The notes: a model not told the origin generated them from the sequence alone. Counted from the first letter of the stretch, positions 42,161 to 54,474 are shown. The stretch is DNA of 64,000 nt from Crambe crambe (GCA_963924555.1 OZ004583.1:5241501-5305500), one strand, 5' to 3'. A program made the numbers and translations.

Positions 42161-45112
42161 CAATGTGGGCAGAGCTTGAGCAATGGTGAAAACAGCCTCT
42201 ATTGTGTTCTTATGTACGTTTAGTATAATACCACATTACTGATTTCTTTGTAATGTTGGACAGGAGCTTGTGTTAGAAATCAGTTGTGTGGTTGATTAAG
42301 AGTAGGTACAGTTCATTTCCAGGGTGGTATTGACTTCAGTACAAAGCTGGAGTAGTAAAAACCGGGATGGGATTTTTTATGTTGGGGTGGGGGAGGCAAT
42401 TCTCTGAAATATTCTCTGGCTTGGCCTCTCAAATTAATTTTGTATGGTAAATTCTTTGCTGTAAGTAACTTCAGGGCTCACAATAATTATCATTGTCCAG
42501 ATGTGATTATTTGATAGCAGTTTCAAATGTTTAGCTATAATAGAAGAATTGGTTGGATAAGAATGATCGGATAAATGAAGGAAAATATTCTGTGACTGAT
42601 TGTTATTGTGAGCCCAGTACAAGTTGGCTGTAGTCAGCTAATTAGTATGCAAGTACTAGACTAGAAGTGAAGCCTTGACATTTGGATGCTAAAGTGGCTG
42701 TGGCTATGAGGTAAGCTAAAGTTGGCCGTGTACCTTGTGAGGTAAGCACTGTATATTTGCCGGCGCTGATTTGTGTGCTCGTTGATGACTTGCTAATCAG
42801 TTGTGGATGCGCGGTGAACATCAAACTCAGGTAAGACTGGTCTGAATAGTTTCAGGTCCTTTTATTCATTCTGACTAGAACTGTGTACTCTCCATTGCTT
42901 GTAGATTTGTTTTATAGTTTACACAACTGCATGGGACAAGGACAAACTGTATCCACCCATTTCCCAAGCCTGCCTGAACCTGAGCAGTTACTTCATTTTG
43001 CAGATGCAGATTAGCTGCTCTTTTATTGTGTTATTTCTAATTAATTTAATCAAAAAGTCTGTAAAAACTGGATGTTCCTCATATGTTGCAATGGACTATT
43101 TGTTTTATGTTTATGGTTTACACAACTGCATGGGACAAGGACAAACTATCCACCCATTTCCCAAGCCTTCCTGGCAACCTGACTGGCTAGGACATGGGTT
43201 TTAGTACTTGTGTAAACTATGGAGTGGTATTTAATCAGATTGGGCATTATTTGAAGAGTTTGGAGTTTGGGTACCTTTTGGCTAATAATTTCTGTGGTAT
43301 GTATCTGTAGGAGCCAATCAGTTAGACCATTTGAAATAACTCCTCACACATGCATTTTAAGTATTTATCATGGTTATTTGCTCACCTAACAAAACATCAT
43401 AGTGTTTAAAATACATGAAGGGCTTAAAGGTTTCCCTACTGCCATATATACTGAGCTTGACTACAAAATGATTCACTGACTGTAAAGCACCTTAATACTC
43501 ATTAAATTGAGCACTCTCTTATTGGCTATTCTGGGACTTGACTGGTGGTCACCCCACCCCGCTCTAGGAAATGCAAATTGGGAACCTTAGGCCAAAACAT
43601 GCACATCTTGCTATGTACAGATTCCCATTAAACCCCTCTCAAAATTGAGCACCTTCTCTTATGGGACTTCTCTTGGGTACCAAAATGGTTTATCTTTGTC
43701 TTTCTGTTGTGAATGGCTTGTATTCGGTGTACCATCAAACTATGTTTGTAAAAATGAATGGGAAAAAATTATTAAGCAGCTAGAGAGCTAGACCTATCAG
43801 GTAAAGACACAACTAATCTAGGCTCCTGCTGCCCTAGCAACAGATTTCATGTAAGTTTTTTGTGTAATAAATAGGTTTGTAGTTTCGTATTCAGTTTTTT
43901 TTTAATGTACAGTGACGGAAATTTCAGCAAATAAATAACAGCAAAATTTCATGACATATATAAGGTGCATGTTATTCGATCAGCTCTCACAACATAGGAG
44001 TTAAAAACAAGTCACAAGATATGCTCTCTGGTTAATATTTTTTACTGTTTGATTGGATTACGATTTCTGGAAAACAAAAGTAAAAAAAGATGTAAATCAA
44101 GTGTATTGATAGGCAGCAACTGCAGAGAACTGCATGTAAGGTACCAAAGTGCCTCGGGCCACACAAACAATATCCATTGTTTCACATCCTTGTATTTGTG
44201 TAAACTCCATGGGGCTGGGAGTAGGGATGTCCACATTATTTATTCTCATGTAAAATATTATGTAGGTGGTTAGGTTGCTATATTGTGGGTATCAGCTGGA
44301 CAAATTTAGCGGGAAGAGATTGGTTGGTCATGTGAGCTGTAGGGCTTTGGGATGGGCCTCAGTGGTGTGAATGAGACTCTAGCATGTGTTCCCCAACAAC
44401 ATATTTTGCTCAATTTAGAGTCATTATGCTATGTGAATTCAAAGGTTATCAATAGAACAATAATAATTAACGGTTATTGTATTGGAGCATAATTGTTCCT
44501 TCTACATAAGTCTTCTAGGACCAGTAGTGAAACTTGAAGCCATTTTAAATGCAGCAGTTACTTGTACATGTCAACATGTGCTTCTATCATGTATGTCATG
44601 TAGTGCATGTGGTGGCTGGCTGTGGTCATGGTCAAATGAGCTAACAGCACAATTTACAAGTTTACTACACTTAGACTCAGTCACTCAGCACTCAGCAGAG
44701 TCTATTATGCCTGAGCAGAGCCTATTTTGCTGGCATAATACCCTCTGCTCTTTTGTCCCTATTTTGTCCTAGCTGGGAGGCTATTTCTTATCTAAATTTA
44801 CTGGTAGTGTACATAGACCTGGGTGATTTCTTTGAGCACAAAAGTGCTTGGTCTAAGGCTCTAGCTCTAGCAGTGGCAAAAGTGAGGAAACTTGCTGTAG
44901 ATGGTCATGTAATCTGTTAGTCTATTTTCGGGTCAGAGGTCAAATGAAAACTTAAGAAACTCTTACAAACTTCAAAAAGTGCATGTTGGTATGTATCAAG
45001 TCATTTGGCTGGCCTCTTTTGAGAAGCAATTTTCAGAAAAACAATGGTTACACATGGGATACTTATCCGAAAATGATTGACACTACCACAATAGTAGCAT
45101 AGAGCTTCAAAG
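42161..45112. other. No recognised gene; one direct repeat pair
   Basis: 'gtttacacaactgcatgggacaaggacaaact' followed by 'atccacccatttcccaagcc' occurs at about 42916-42972 and 43117-43170, 200 bp apart. Frames of 60-96 codons on both strands have no domain resemblance. Confidence 0.45.
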
Positions 45113-45319
45113 TTAGTGGATCTCAATAGGTGATGAGCATGTGAGATTCAAGCGGCAAAACACTTTTTTCAGCACAGAGGAATCCTCATATTCGATATCT
45201 TCAAAGCAAGAGAACAAGATTTCTCCTAGAATATCTTTGGCATGCTTAGAGTAAATCAAGCGCCATTTCTCACACTGATGACACTGAACCACTAACTTGA
45301 CATTGTTGGCAGTTTGCAC
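45113..45319 (-). pseudogene. CxxC-type zinc-ribbon fragment of a multi-copy family
   Basis: The minus-strand frame reads VVQCHQCEKWRLIYSKH, then ILFSCFEDIEYED and a LTCSSPIE end. 'C-x2-C-x2-(W)R-(V/L)-YSK' followed by a second cysteine site resembles a module in lineage-specific invertebrate proteins. The 'SCG' partner site appears as SCF. It is short and bounded by stops, so a relic is likely. Confidence 0.35.
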
Positions 45320-45636
45320 AGTAGGTATGAATGGTATATCCCTCCTGATTTAGCAATACCTTCTTTCTTTGTAATCTTCTGAAGTCTCTTTTCCATACAT
45401 AGTTTCGTAGCAATCACCGTTAGGCACAGGGTCAGGCAAGTGATGCAAATTCAATTGCCAGATGACCACTTTGGGACACTTGAATTTCTCTCTAGCAGAA
45501 TGCATCAGCACTGAACTATATTCATAACCTCAGTGACAGGAGGGTTATTAATTTCAGCTTTATCAACACAAAATTCAATGTAACACCCTAGAGTAATACC
45601 ACAGTAACACTACAACACATTGATGCAAGATCCTGC
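45320..45636. other. No recognised feature
   Basis: Spacer between two minus-strand coding fragments. Confidence 0.35.
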
Positions 45637-46055
45637 TTAGCCTTCCCCACAAAACAGGATATACTGGTATTCAGGTACTTGGAGGGCTTGAGAATTGTCC
45701 AGAATTCCTGAAGCATAGCTCTTAGCCTCGTCCCCAATTTTATTGGATTTAAGCCAGTCCAAATACTCAAAATAGGGTGTCACCGCGAAACAAAATTGCG
45801 TGACCACCACCTGCCATCCTCTTTCCAACAGTGCCCGCTGATGTGCCGGACGCCGATTTTCAAAAACATAGCCCAAGCCCCACTCCCACAGTGGCAGAGT
45901 TTCAATCTCGCCAATGGCTTTCAATGGCTTTGCTGGTGGCGACCGTGGAGGGATTGGCCCCTACACTTACGTCTTGGAAGGCACCAGCGGCGACTTGACC
46001 TACGGAATTGTCCCATGCCACTACCTATCTCTCCAAACATGTGATAAAAGCTGAG
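45637..46055 (-). CDS. Unrecognised GC-richer coding segment
   Basis: A 95-codon minus-strand frame (45924-45637) reads GEIETLPLWEWGLGYVFENR, RPAHQRALLERGWQ, YFEYLDWLKSNKIGDEAK and YASGILDNSQAL. Directly upstream, another frame (about 46035-45920) reads VAWDNSVGQVAAGAFQDVSV. The block is clearly GC-richer than its surroundings and lacks stops. On the plus strand the same block has a short ATG frame (45918-46053, MAFNGFAGGDRGGIGPYTYV), so the coding strand is not settled. No family was recognised. Confidence 0.35.
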
Positions 46056-46075
46056 GTCAGAGTTCAGAACTTGAA

Positions 46076-46410
46076 CAAGGCCCCTGCAATGAAGAAGGGA
46101 GAGGGCCTGGTACAGATTGTTTGCGCATGCACTAACTTCTCCGTGTAAATTTCTCTGCACATTGTTTAATCTACATGGATTCAAAACAGAGAAATATTAC
46201 GGCTTGATAGCTGGGAAACCACATGTCAAATCAAGTGGCAAAGAAAGGTCAAAGGTTAAGCTTATCCGTTCGACGTTTGCGATATTAGAAGTTTACTGCT
46301 TAGATATGCCAAGTGTTTTACAAAGATATAGATTTTCTGGGAAAATAGAGCATGCACAAACAGTTTGTACCAGGCCCTCTCCCTTCTTCGTGGAAGGGGC
46401 CTGGGGGACG
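46076..46410. mobile_element. Inverted-repeat element with GAAGAAGGGAGAGGGCCTGG arms
   Basis: About 55 bp at 46078-46134 is repeated inverted at about 46352-46408 ('gagggcctggtac' then 'tgcgcatgc'/'tgtgcatgc'). The interior (about 215 bp) is unrelated AT-rich DNA. A MITE or fold-back element; flanking duplication not identified. Confidence 0.7.
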
Positions 46411-48100
46411 AGGCTACATAGCTCTGAAACAAATCTGCTAGAGTCCCTTGCTCTGGAACCATGCAGCCATACCAAGGTTTCAAGATTTTCATTCCAGACC
46501 AAATCTGGACAATGATAAGAGTCATAACTAGTTCTTTTCAGCTACTCAGCCTGCTGTTAGGCTATCTATGGTTTGGTGCTTAGAATGTGATCTCGCATGA
46601 TCAATCATGATGCGCGTGCATGTGCGGGCGGGGGTGTGAAACAATGATTATTGTTTATATGGCCTAAAGGACTGCCTATTCAATATTTTGCTTACAAAAT
46701 TGAGGTGACGATAAGTTGCTTGATCTGGCTCCACTTAACAAAATCTGAGTAAGTAATGCAGAAAATATTCACAGTAAACCACATTTAGCAAATTGAACTA
46801 TATTTATGTACAGTAAAACCTGGCTAATAACTAACCGATACAGGAAGTCAAGTTGACCACATTTGCATTTATGAAACCCTTATCAAGCAGCAACTATTGG
46901 TGCTGAACAATGATGTTCTTTGACGTGCTTTGATGCTTCGTTCTCCATCTTTTGTTGGTATCAAAACATTTTATATGTCACACATCTCCTTGTTAAAAGA
47001 TCTCCAAGCATAAACTCGGATTATTCACCCTGTAAGTATAATGTGAAATGGTGTCCATATTTCTTTGATTTTTGGATCGCTTAGTGCTCCTCTTCAAAAG
47101 ATTCCATGGTTCTGGGCGGGAAAATGGGAGGAGGGTATGAGCAGGAATAACCTTGTCAAATGTTTTTTTCTAAAACCTCATCAGAAATTGTTCCTGGATG
47201 TGTGCTCTCAATCTGAACACAGCCTTTTGTCATAGAGGCGCTAGGCTTATCTAAGTGCTTGTGGTAAGTATTTACAGCTTTCTATGTATGGAGCTTCCCA
47301 GTTGGAACCACAACTTGCATGACTCTCATCTCTGACAGCAATATCAAGTACTGGAGCCTTTCAGCTGCTCACTTGCTCACTGTCAAATGCTGCACATTGC
47401 TATAGTAGTAGTTGTAGAGGTTCTAGGCTTATTTAAATACTGTTACATATAAACTCAACAAGTCTTTTAAAGAGTTGTAGCTAGCACTAACTTGCTTGCT
47501 CGCTCGCTCGCTGTCAAAATTAATGTTGCACATTGCCCTAGTATAGAAGCTAAATGCATAGCAAACCCTAGTGAACTATGGGATGGAGGTTATTTTGTAC
47601 AAAGTGTATAGACTGACAGGATTTTGAGTGGTGGATTTGGGGTGGTTTCCACCTGCATCAGTACTGCTGTCTGATCTGGTAGTGCCACAAGCTGCTGCTA
47701 CTGCTACTGGCAAAATGTATAGGGCAATGTCAACAAGCTGTACCTAACTTTTAATTCAGCGGCCATGCACTGATTGTGCGTGCATGATAAGGATAGTGCA
47801 AGCATACTGCTCCTCAGCTAGCTATCTAAATAATATAGTGTTCAACATACCAGGGAACAGATAACATATAATCTTCAGAACAATAAACTAACCATGTTCT
47901 GACGCCTCTTTTGGAAAAAGGCTTGGAGGAGGGGCCATAACCTGTAAAGCCTGCATGCCACAGGAGTAATGTAGTATGATACATTTCTCTTATCATACCT
48001 CTTCTTTGGTGACATCAAAGTGGTTCATTAATACATGCTATAACCCTCTGAATAGAATGCATCCATGATATAAGAAATTAGCTACAAAGAATTATTACGG
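46411..48100. other. No recognised gene
   Basis: A 'gcttgctcgctcgctcgctg' patch is present at about 47490. No domain-like frames. Confidence 0.4.
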
Positions 48101-48700
48101 TTATGAGTTTTTTTTGGTGATGTTACTGGCTGTATTCAGTCTGGTTACCTGCCAGTTGTGTGAAAATTCTGCACACCCAGTGGAGGCAGCTGTGGTTCCT
48201 GCCCCTATTGGGTCCCCTGGGCCATCAGCGGAGGTGGCTGGTGGTGACCAGGGTTGCAATGAAGTGTGGGTGGATGTACCTGATATGGGATTGAGGGTGG
48301 TCTGTATCCTTCGTGCCATCTTTACCTTCCATTGTTTTTTCCCCTATAATTTCCAGCCCTATAAGTTGCTCATACAACTCCTCACCTTTCTCCTTCCCTA
48401 CCCCCTCCAGGGACTTTGTCATCATTTGTGTGTATCTGGATCTGGCTGATGGTGTCACTTGTTCAAGCCTGGCGTCTTGTATGGCCAATTTCTCTGTGGT
48501 CAGTTTGATGTAAGAGTTTGCTCATAGCTCTATGTCCTGCCTGTTGCTCTCTGTTCTACGTCCGCCTTTGGCCAGGAGTCCATTGCATTTTGTGCCAATC
48601 TGCAGGCCTTTTGGGATTTTGTTTGTTTCCAGGCATTCCGTAGGAATTCCCTGTGGGAGTTAAACTTTGTGCGAGCAATTGCTAGCTTTTTTGTTACGTA
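48101..48700 (-). pseudogene. Unrecognised coding relic, several frames
   Basis: On the minus strand: IARTKFNSHREFLRNAW then KQTKSQKACRLAQNAMDSWP to a stop (48690-48533); EKLAIQDARLEQVTPSARSR, YTQMMTKSLEGVGKEKGEEL and YEQLIGLEIIGE (48500-48330); then, one frame over, a Pro/Ser/Thr-rich stretch (LNPISGTSTHTSLQPWSPPA) ending CAEFSHNWQ before a GTAACC donor-like site at about 48140. The composition is protein-like throughout, but frames shift and no family was recognised. It may be a gag-like or lineage-specific gene relic. Confidence 0.35.
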
Positions 48701-48954
48701 GCTAACTAGTAGTAGCTAGATAGTTAGCTCAATCTCTTGGATCTACTCCTGATCTTCACCATCCTAGATGTCACAGACTGCTCCAGTATAGGCCTAGGAC
48801 AAACTGAAGCTTACGATCGCGAAGACGGTCTGATCTGTTCGATGGGCCTGTCAGAAGGCGTAGGCATGGTCATGCTGCAGAGTAAAACATGCCCACGCGC
48901 AATTAAAGTCGTCTCTACTGCCTCTCTACCCTTGACGTCACTCACGTGATAAGA
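48701..48954. other. No clear feature
   Basis: Locally GC-richer with chance frames only. Confidence 0.3.
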
Positions 48955-49043
48955 TGTACCAGGCCTTCCTCTCGCTTATTTTTCTTCTTTTTCTTCTTCT
49001 CTTCCTCCCGTGTGGTACGTGAGAGAGGAAGGCCTGGGAACGA
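48955..49043. repeat. Short inverted repeat around a T/C-rich loop
   Basis: 'accaggccttcctctc' (48959) and 'gagagaggaaggcctggg' (about 49020-49038) are inverted copies around a 'ttcttctttttcttcttctc' centre. It shares the GGCCTGG motif with the element at 46076. Confidence 0.7.
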
Positions 49044-49154
49044 GGCTAGTAGTGATATACTAGTATATTGTATATCTGACTATTTGGGACTAGTAGCAGT
49101 GTCCTATGCAGTATTCTACATGTGCTAGAATCTCTACACCCATCTAGACTGGAG

Positions 49155-49500
49155 GATCCAAAATGAGAACTGGAGAAGCAACCGGAGGAGTCAGAGCGAG
49201 AACTGGAGGAGCTGGAACAAGAACTGGAGCCAGAGCAAGAACTGGATGAACTAGAACGAGAACTGGAGGAACCAGAGCAAGAACTGGAGGAGTCGGAGTG
49301 AGAACTGGAGGAACTAGAGCGAGAACTGGAGGAACTAGAGCGAGAACTGGAGGAACCAGAGCAAGAACTGGAGGAGAGCCGGTTGAAGAAGCCAGAGCAA
49401 GAATTCAAACTAGAGCCAAAATGAGAACCAGAGGAGCCAGAATGAGAACTAGAAGAGCCAGAATCCAAATTGGAGGAGCTAGAGCATAAATTGGAAGAGT
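49155..49500 (+). repeat. 21-bp minisatellite coding heptads (ELEELER)
   Basis: The unit 'gaactggaggaactagagcga' and variants repeat about 14 times. On the plus strand each unit encodes a heptad such as ELEELER or ELEEPEQ, with hydrophobic Leu at fixed positions, as in a coiled coil. A few units carry TGA. On the minus strand the same DNA gives a Ser-rich run. Whether it is translated is unknown. Confidence 0.8.
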
Positions 49501-49542
49501 CCTGCATGCAGTTAGACTGCATCTTCCTGCTGGGTTCCAAAC

Positions 49543-50546
49543 TATAAGTAATAACTTACAACTAAACTGTCCTGGTCCTTCCCATATTGCCCAAATCATG
49601 TAATGAACTGACCCTTGATCATGCCTCAGAAGTCAAGTTGGCATGTTCTGCTGGAGAAGCATGTGCCCTTGGATGCAAAGCAGTGATTCGACAAGAAACA
49701 TTTGCTTGTCATAACTGAGAGTTCCTTCTTTGACAGCAATGCTGAAGGAGTCCAATAGTTCGATGACAAGCTTGCCATTCTACAAAATAGTTCTTCTTGC
49801 ATCTTCTTTCTTCTTATAGCTATAATGGCTAGCACTGTTGAGGAGTCTTGCTGTTATTACAATAGCCACATCTTCTCTATAAGTAATAACTTACAACTAA
49901 ACTGTCCTGGTCCTTCCCATATTGCCCAAATCATGTAATGAACTGACCCTTGATCATGCCTCAGAAGTCAAGTTGGCATGTTCTGCTGGAGAAGCATGTG
50001 CCCTTGGATGCAAAGCAGTGATTCGACAAGAAATATTTGCCTGTCATAACTGAGAGTTCCTTCTTTGACAGCAATGCTGAAGGAGTCCAATAGTTCGATG
50101 ACAAGCTTGTCATTCTACAAAATAGTTCTTCTTGCATCTTCTTTCTTCTTATAGCTATAATGGCTAGCACTGTTGAGGAGTCTTGCTGTTATTACAATAG
50201 CCACATCTTCTCTATAAGTAATAACTTACAACTAAACTGTCCTGGTCCTTCCCATATTGCCCAAATCATGTAATGAACTGACCCTTGATCATGCCTCAGA
50301 AGTCAAGTTGGCATGTTCTGCTGGAGAAGCATGTGCCCTTGGATGCAAAGCAGTGATTCGACAAGAAACATTTGCTTGTCATAACTGAGAGTTCCTTCTT
50401 TGACAGCAATGCTGAAGGAGTCCAATAGTTCGATGACAAGCTTGTCATTCTACAAAACAGTTCTTCTTGCATCTTCTTTCTTCTTATAGCTATAATGGCT
50501 AGCACTGTTGAGGAGTCTTGCTGTTATTACAATAGCCACATCTTCT
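49543..50546. repeat. 335-bp satellite, three tandem copies
   Basis: Units start near 49543, 49877 and 50212 (ctataagtaataacttacaa) and are about 98 percent alike by eye. A fourth, shrunken set of 'tcttgctgttcttacaa...gctataatggctagcactg' pieces extends to about 50680. Each copy opens a 69-codon minus-strand frame, but 335 is not a multiple of three, so the array is not a coding repeat. Confidence 0.9.
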
Positions 50547-50680
50547 TTCTTCTTATGGCTAGCACTGCTGAGGTGTCTTGCTGTTCTTACAACAGATGCA
50601 TCTTCTTATAGCTATAATGGCTAGCACTGCTGAGGTGTCTTGCTGTTCTTCTTGCATCTTCTTTCTTCTAAAGGCTAACA

Positions 50681-51304
50681 CTCTTGCTGTTTTTACGTTT
50701 CTTGTATCTTCTCTTATCTTCTGTCTTTTATGGCCAGTAACGGTGATTTTGATTAGAAATAACAGTCCAATTTTCAGCCACTTCTTCGTGTTTTGATCCT
50801 TTGTTATATTATGTATAATATTGAGTTCTTAGTTTTGAGAACAAAAGAAAATGAAAAAAACTGTAGCATGAAGAGATTTTAGCAAAATAACAGCAGCAAC
50901 AACAGCAGTATATTGTGTGTTTTTTTTAATATTACACCTCAAGTTTAGCAATAAAAGCTAAATAGAGCCGTCTCAAGAGTCTGCTTTTGGTATAAAAAAT
51001 CATATCCAAAACATTGATAATTAAAAAGGATACACGATGACCTAATATTACACCTTTTAGTGAATAAAAAACAAACAAACAAAAAATAGATACACTGTAT
51101 TATAGAGATTAGTCACATTTCAATAACAAAGAACCCCCAATGGCCATTATTACATACACCTGAATTTCTCATACATGTGCCTTATGCAGTGACAATTTTA
51201 GAAAAAAAAATTTATTACTTAACGAGCAAAAGTGGTGGGGATGAACTGTCCATCATCGCATGACATTCACTGCAAGTTTCCGGAATACTGTTGCTTCTAT
51301 GATT
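50681..51304. other. No recognised gene
   Basis: AT-rich sequence between the satellite and the Gypsy remnant. Confidence 0.4.
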
Positions 51305-51932
51305 TCATATGAAGAGCTGGAGAACTTGAGTACATATCATGTGAGAATTATAAGTGTGGTGGCTGCAAATATTTTTACCATCTACCTCCACCACATAGAC
51401 TGTACCTGTCACCTCCACGATGCGTCCTGATACCCACACACCATGACCGTTCCTGTGGTTCTTCACAAACACTTCTTCCCCTTCCTTAAAGCTCTGTTCC
51501 CTGGCGTGCTGGTCGTGATTTGCCTTTTGTTTGGTTTGTGTGACCTGCACCTGGTGAGCCAGGTCAGGCTTTATCAGATCCAGCTGAGATCGTAGTTTTC
51601 TTCCGAACAGTAGCTCTGCTGGGATCATTCCAGTCGTGGAGTGAGGAGTGTTCCAGTATTGGAATAGCAGCTTCGCCAATCGGTCTGTCCACGTCCCTGT
51701 AGTTTGCTCCCTCAGGCCTTCTAGTCCGTTAGACGACCCATGATACGGGGCAACCAGAATGTGGTGAATTCATTGCCTTTGCAGAAAGCAGCAAACTCTG
51801 CTGAAATAAATTGGGGGCCATTGTCTGAAACAATAGTCTCGGGGAGTCCAAAACGAGCAAATAAATTATGGAACTGCTGTATGGTGGTACCTGATGTTGG
51901 TAATGCTCGATAACGATCAGAGAAGCCCTCAT
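51305..51932 (-). pseudogene. Ty3/Gypsy integrase C-terminal remnant
   Basis: The upper part (about 51860-51750) reads FGLPETIVSDNGPQF-type sequence in one frame (core Asp). After frame slips and a stop near 51735, the lower frame (51679 to a TAG) gives LLFQYWNTPHSTTGMIPAEL, LFGRKLRSQLDLIKPD, then the C-terminal SH3-like part (VFVKNHRNGHGVWVSGRIVE). 'TPHSTTG-PAELLFGR+LR' is typical of Ty3/Gypsy integrases. No LTR, RT or protease is nearby. Confidence 0.85.
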
Positions 51933-52202
51933 GAATTCTTTATAACTTCACAATAGCTACAATACTTGTTGCAAGCTAAGAAGAAGTCCTCATGAACTTA
52001 ACAATTATTAGCTGCACAGTAGCTACTCTTTTTTTTCTTTTTCTTTTTTATCCATAAAAATTTATTGTAACAGTCATTGGGAGGGGATTGCATAATAGGT
52101 ATACGCAGTATTAACTTTACCATTAAGAGGCTCACCCTTCGCTGTTGTGAATGTGGTTGACCACTTCACTGTCCTTCTGTTTTTTGGAATACCCATAGAT
52201 TT
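51933..52202. other. Spacer, no gene
   Basis: AT-rich with a T/C run at 52027-52050. Confidence 0.4.
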
Positions 52203-52641
52203 GGGACAGCAACCTTGATGTAGTCCGTCTCCAAGAGGTCTGGAAAGCCAGCATTCAACGTCAAATCTATGGTGAACTTAGCAATCTCTATCCTTATTTA
52301 GTCAGCCAAATTGATTTGCGTGCACCTGGCTCCGACTCAACAGCAGCAGCATGCAGTTTGAGTGAGCTTACAGGAGTTGTTACGTGTAATGACATGAATT
52401 GTAGGAACAGCACAAGCCATACCTGTGTGGTTTGAGAGAATGTGTACAGATCATCTCTGCACTTTCAGATGAATGCAGGTTGTGTGTGATTATCAATCTT
52501 TTACCCAATGTATGCCTCACTGAGCCAGCCACAAACTACGAGTGCTCTTTCCCCATGATGCTGATTAGCAAGAAGGAAATAAAGCAACAAAGAATTGAGC
52601 GAATATCTCCGAAATCCGGGCATTCTTTCAGGCATCGGTAA
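52203..52641 (+). pseudogene. EEP-superfamily phosphodiesterase fragment (sphingomyelinase/DNase I-like)
   Basis: The first frame reads DSNLDVVRLQEVWKASIQRQ, IYGELSNLYPYLVSQID and a Cys-rich stretch (CSLSELTGVVTCNDMNC) to TGA near 52430. One base over, the next frame continues ECVQIISALSDEC, LPNVCLTEPATNYECSFPMM and LISKKEIKQQ. 'DVV-LQEVW' carries the catalytic Glu of the endonuclease/exonuclease/phosphatase superfamily, and the later 'LISK' strand fits the same fold. The Cys pairs suggest a secreted protein. A single frameshift separates the halves, and the catalytic Asp/His C-terminal blocks are not present. Confidence 0.5.
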
Positions 52642-53592
52642 CTTTGTAATTTAGCTAGCTATAGTTAGAATAGCTAATTTATTATCAGTAAAAATTATTA
52701 TACGGTTGAAAGGGCTTGATTTTGCCGTAGGTAGCCATAGTTCACTGTTGTTGTTGTTTTTTTTTTCTCCTCGTCGCCAGATGTGGTAACCGAGTCGCAC
52801 GGCTAGCAATAACTTTTTATTGAACTCAACAATGACACACAAACTATAACTACAGATTATAATTTATACTACAACATAAGGAAGTGACACAAAACCACAA
52901 GTGCATGCATGCCTTAATTAGTGATTAAAATAAGTTATTAGTCAGTTATCACAGCTATACCACCCAACTTTTGATTGTGTTGCAAGGTATTAGCCACAGC
53001 TAGCTACATGAACTTGAAATGTTTATAGCATGGCTAGCTATAAGTTGAGTTCAATCATAGCTAGCTAACACAATTTTCAAAAGGAAGGAATGTCAAACCA
53101 CTGGATCTTTATCGAATGAACATACTTTTTATTGCATGCATGCAGATAATGAATGTGGGAGAGGTTTTCTGCACTCCCAGCTGATAGCACTAGTATGGCA
53201 GTCAATGTGAAACTTAATAGCTCAGTCCTATACAGTATAACTTTGCAACTGCAGTTTAATTGAACTTAACTATGGCTATGTTCATGCCAGGGGTTACTAT
53301 AGTCCCTACGTTCTGATGGATAGTCGGTGTACCTTTTGTTTAGAGCAAAATGGTGGTTTCCCTTTGAGAGTCCTTGATCATAATTTATGTGCCAGCAGGA
53401 GGGTTATCACTGCATAAGTAAGGATGGCTCAGCTAGCTAGACCTTTGACCTTCTCACTGTGAAGGTCCATGCCTTTAAAGGTGCTAATCTCTTACCTCTC
53501 ACTTGACTAGCTAGTCTTTCCAGATGAGTTCCCATGTTTTGATCGAATATATTGACCTCAATGGCAAACCAATAGAAATACCATAACTTGGT
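52642..53592. other. No recognised gene
   Basis: AT-rich with 'tagctagc' motifs and no domain-like frames. Confidence 0.4.
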
Positions 53593-54075
53593 ATAAAATT
53601 TGGAGCATGATGCTACCATCACCATGCTTCTGAGCTTTGGAAGTAGTTCTTTGTCCACTTTTGATAGTCCATGGTCAAATAGCTTGGTTGACAGGCAGAA
53701 GCATATACATGAGCTCGCACTTTCATAGAGCTGTATTCATCCGTGACACTGTCATAAAATTTGGGGCATGATGCTACCATCACCATGCTTCTGAGCTTTG
53801 GAAGTAGTTCTTTGTCCACTTTTGATAGTCCATGGTCAAATAGCTTGGTTGACAGGCAGAAGCATATACATGAGCTCGCACTTTCATAGAGCTGTATTCA
53901 TCCGTGACACTGTCATAAAATTTGGGGCATGATGCTACCATCACCATGCTTCTGAGCTTTGGAAGTAGTTCTTTGTCCACTTCTGATAGTCCATGGTCAA
54001 ATAGCTTGGTTGACAGGCAGAAGCCTAATACATGAACTCGCACTTTCATAGAGCTGTATTCATCTGTGACACTGT
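53593..54075 (-). repeat. 161-bp coding tandem repeat, three copies
   Basis: Units begin (ataaaatttgg) at 53593, 53754 and 53915. On the minus strand each unit encodes VHVLGFCLSTKLFDHGL, SEVDKELLPKLRSMVMVASC and PKFYDSVTDEYSSMKVR. Because 161 is not a multiple of three, the frame breaks at each unit boundary, as in duplicated exon pieces. The parental protein was not recognised. The copy at 53593 diverges at its left end. Confidence 0.8.
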
Positions 54076-54474
54076 CATTAGTGATGTCCAGAAATATGTG
54101 ACTATCCCATGTGACTTCCTATAGGATAATTAACATGATAGACCGTTAGTTGACCTTGATCTCAGGAGTGTAGGGGGACAGAGAGCTGGCCTAGCTAGCA
54201 TCTCTTCAAAACAGGATCAGGGCAGCAATAATGATTGCATAACAGTCTGGAAGCAATTGACAGGTTTACTAACGTTTTACCTTAATGAAAGTTGTTGATT
54301 TCAATGGCCTCTGCTCACAGTGCACATCGTGAAGCATGTCAGATACCCCAATGTACCTTTGGTTCAGTTATAATTTGATGACTTGTGTATGAAACCCTCT
54401 GAGTTAGAACTTGCCTTGGATAAGGCCTTTGATTTTCATTCTTGCTACTACCAAATGCGTGTCCCCTGATCATA
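54076..54474. other. No recognised gene
   Basis: Non-coding spacer left of the TIR element. Confidence 0.35.

Noticed and set aside
44482-44772. 96-codon plus-strand frame, Cys-rich in part
   Set aside because: No domain or splice support and random-looking composition; treated as chance.
49046-49540. 164-codon minus-strand serine-rich frame
   Set aside because: Antisense of the 21-bp minisatellite; the plus-strand heptad reading is more protein-like.
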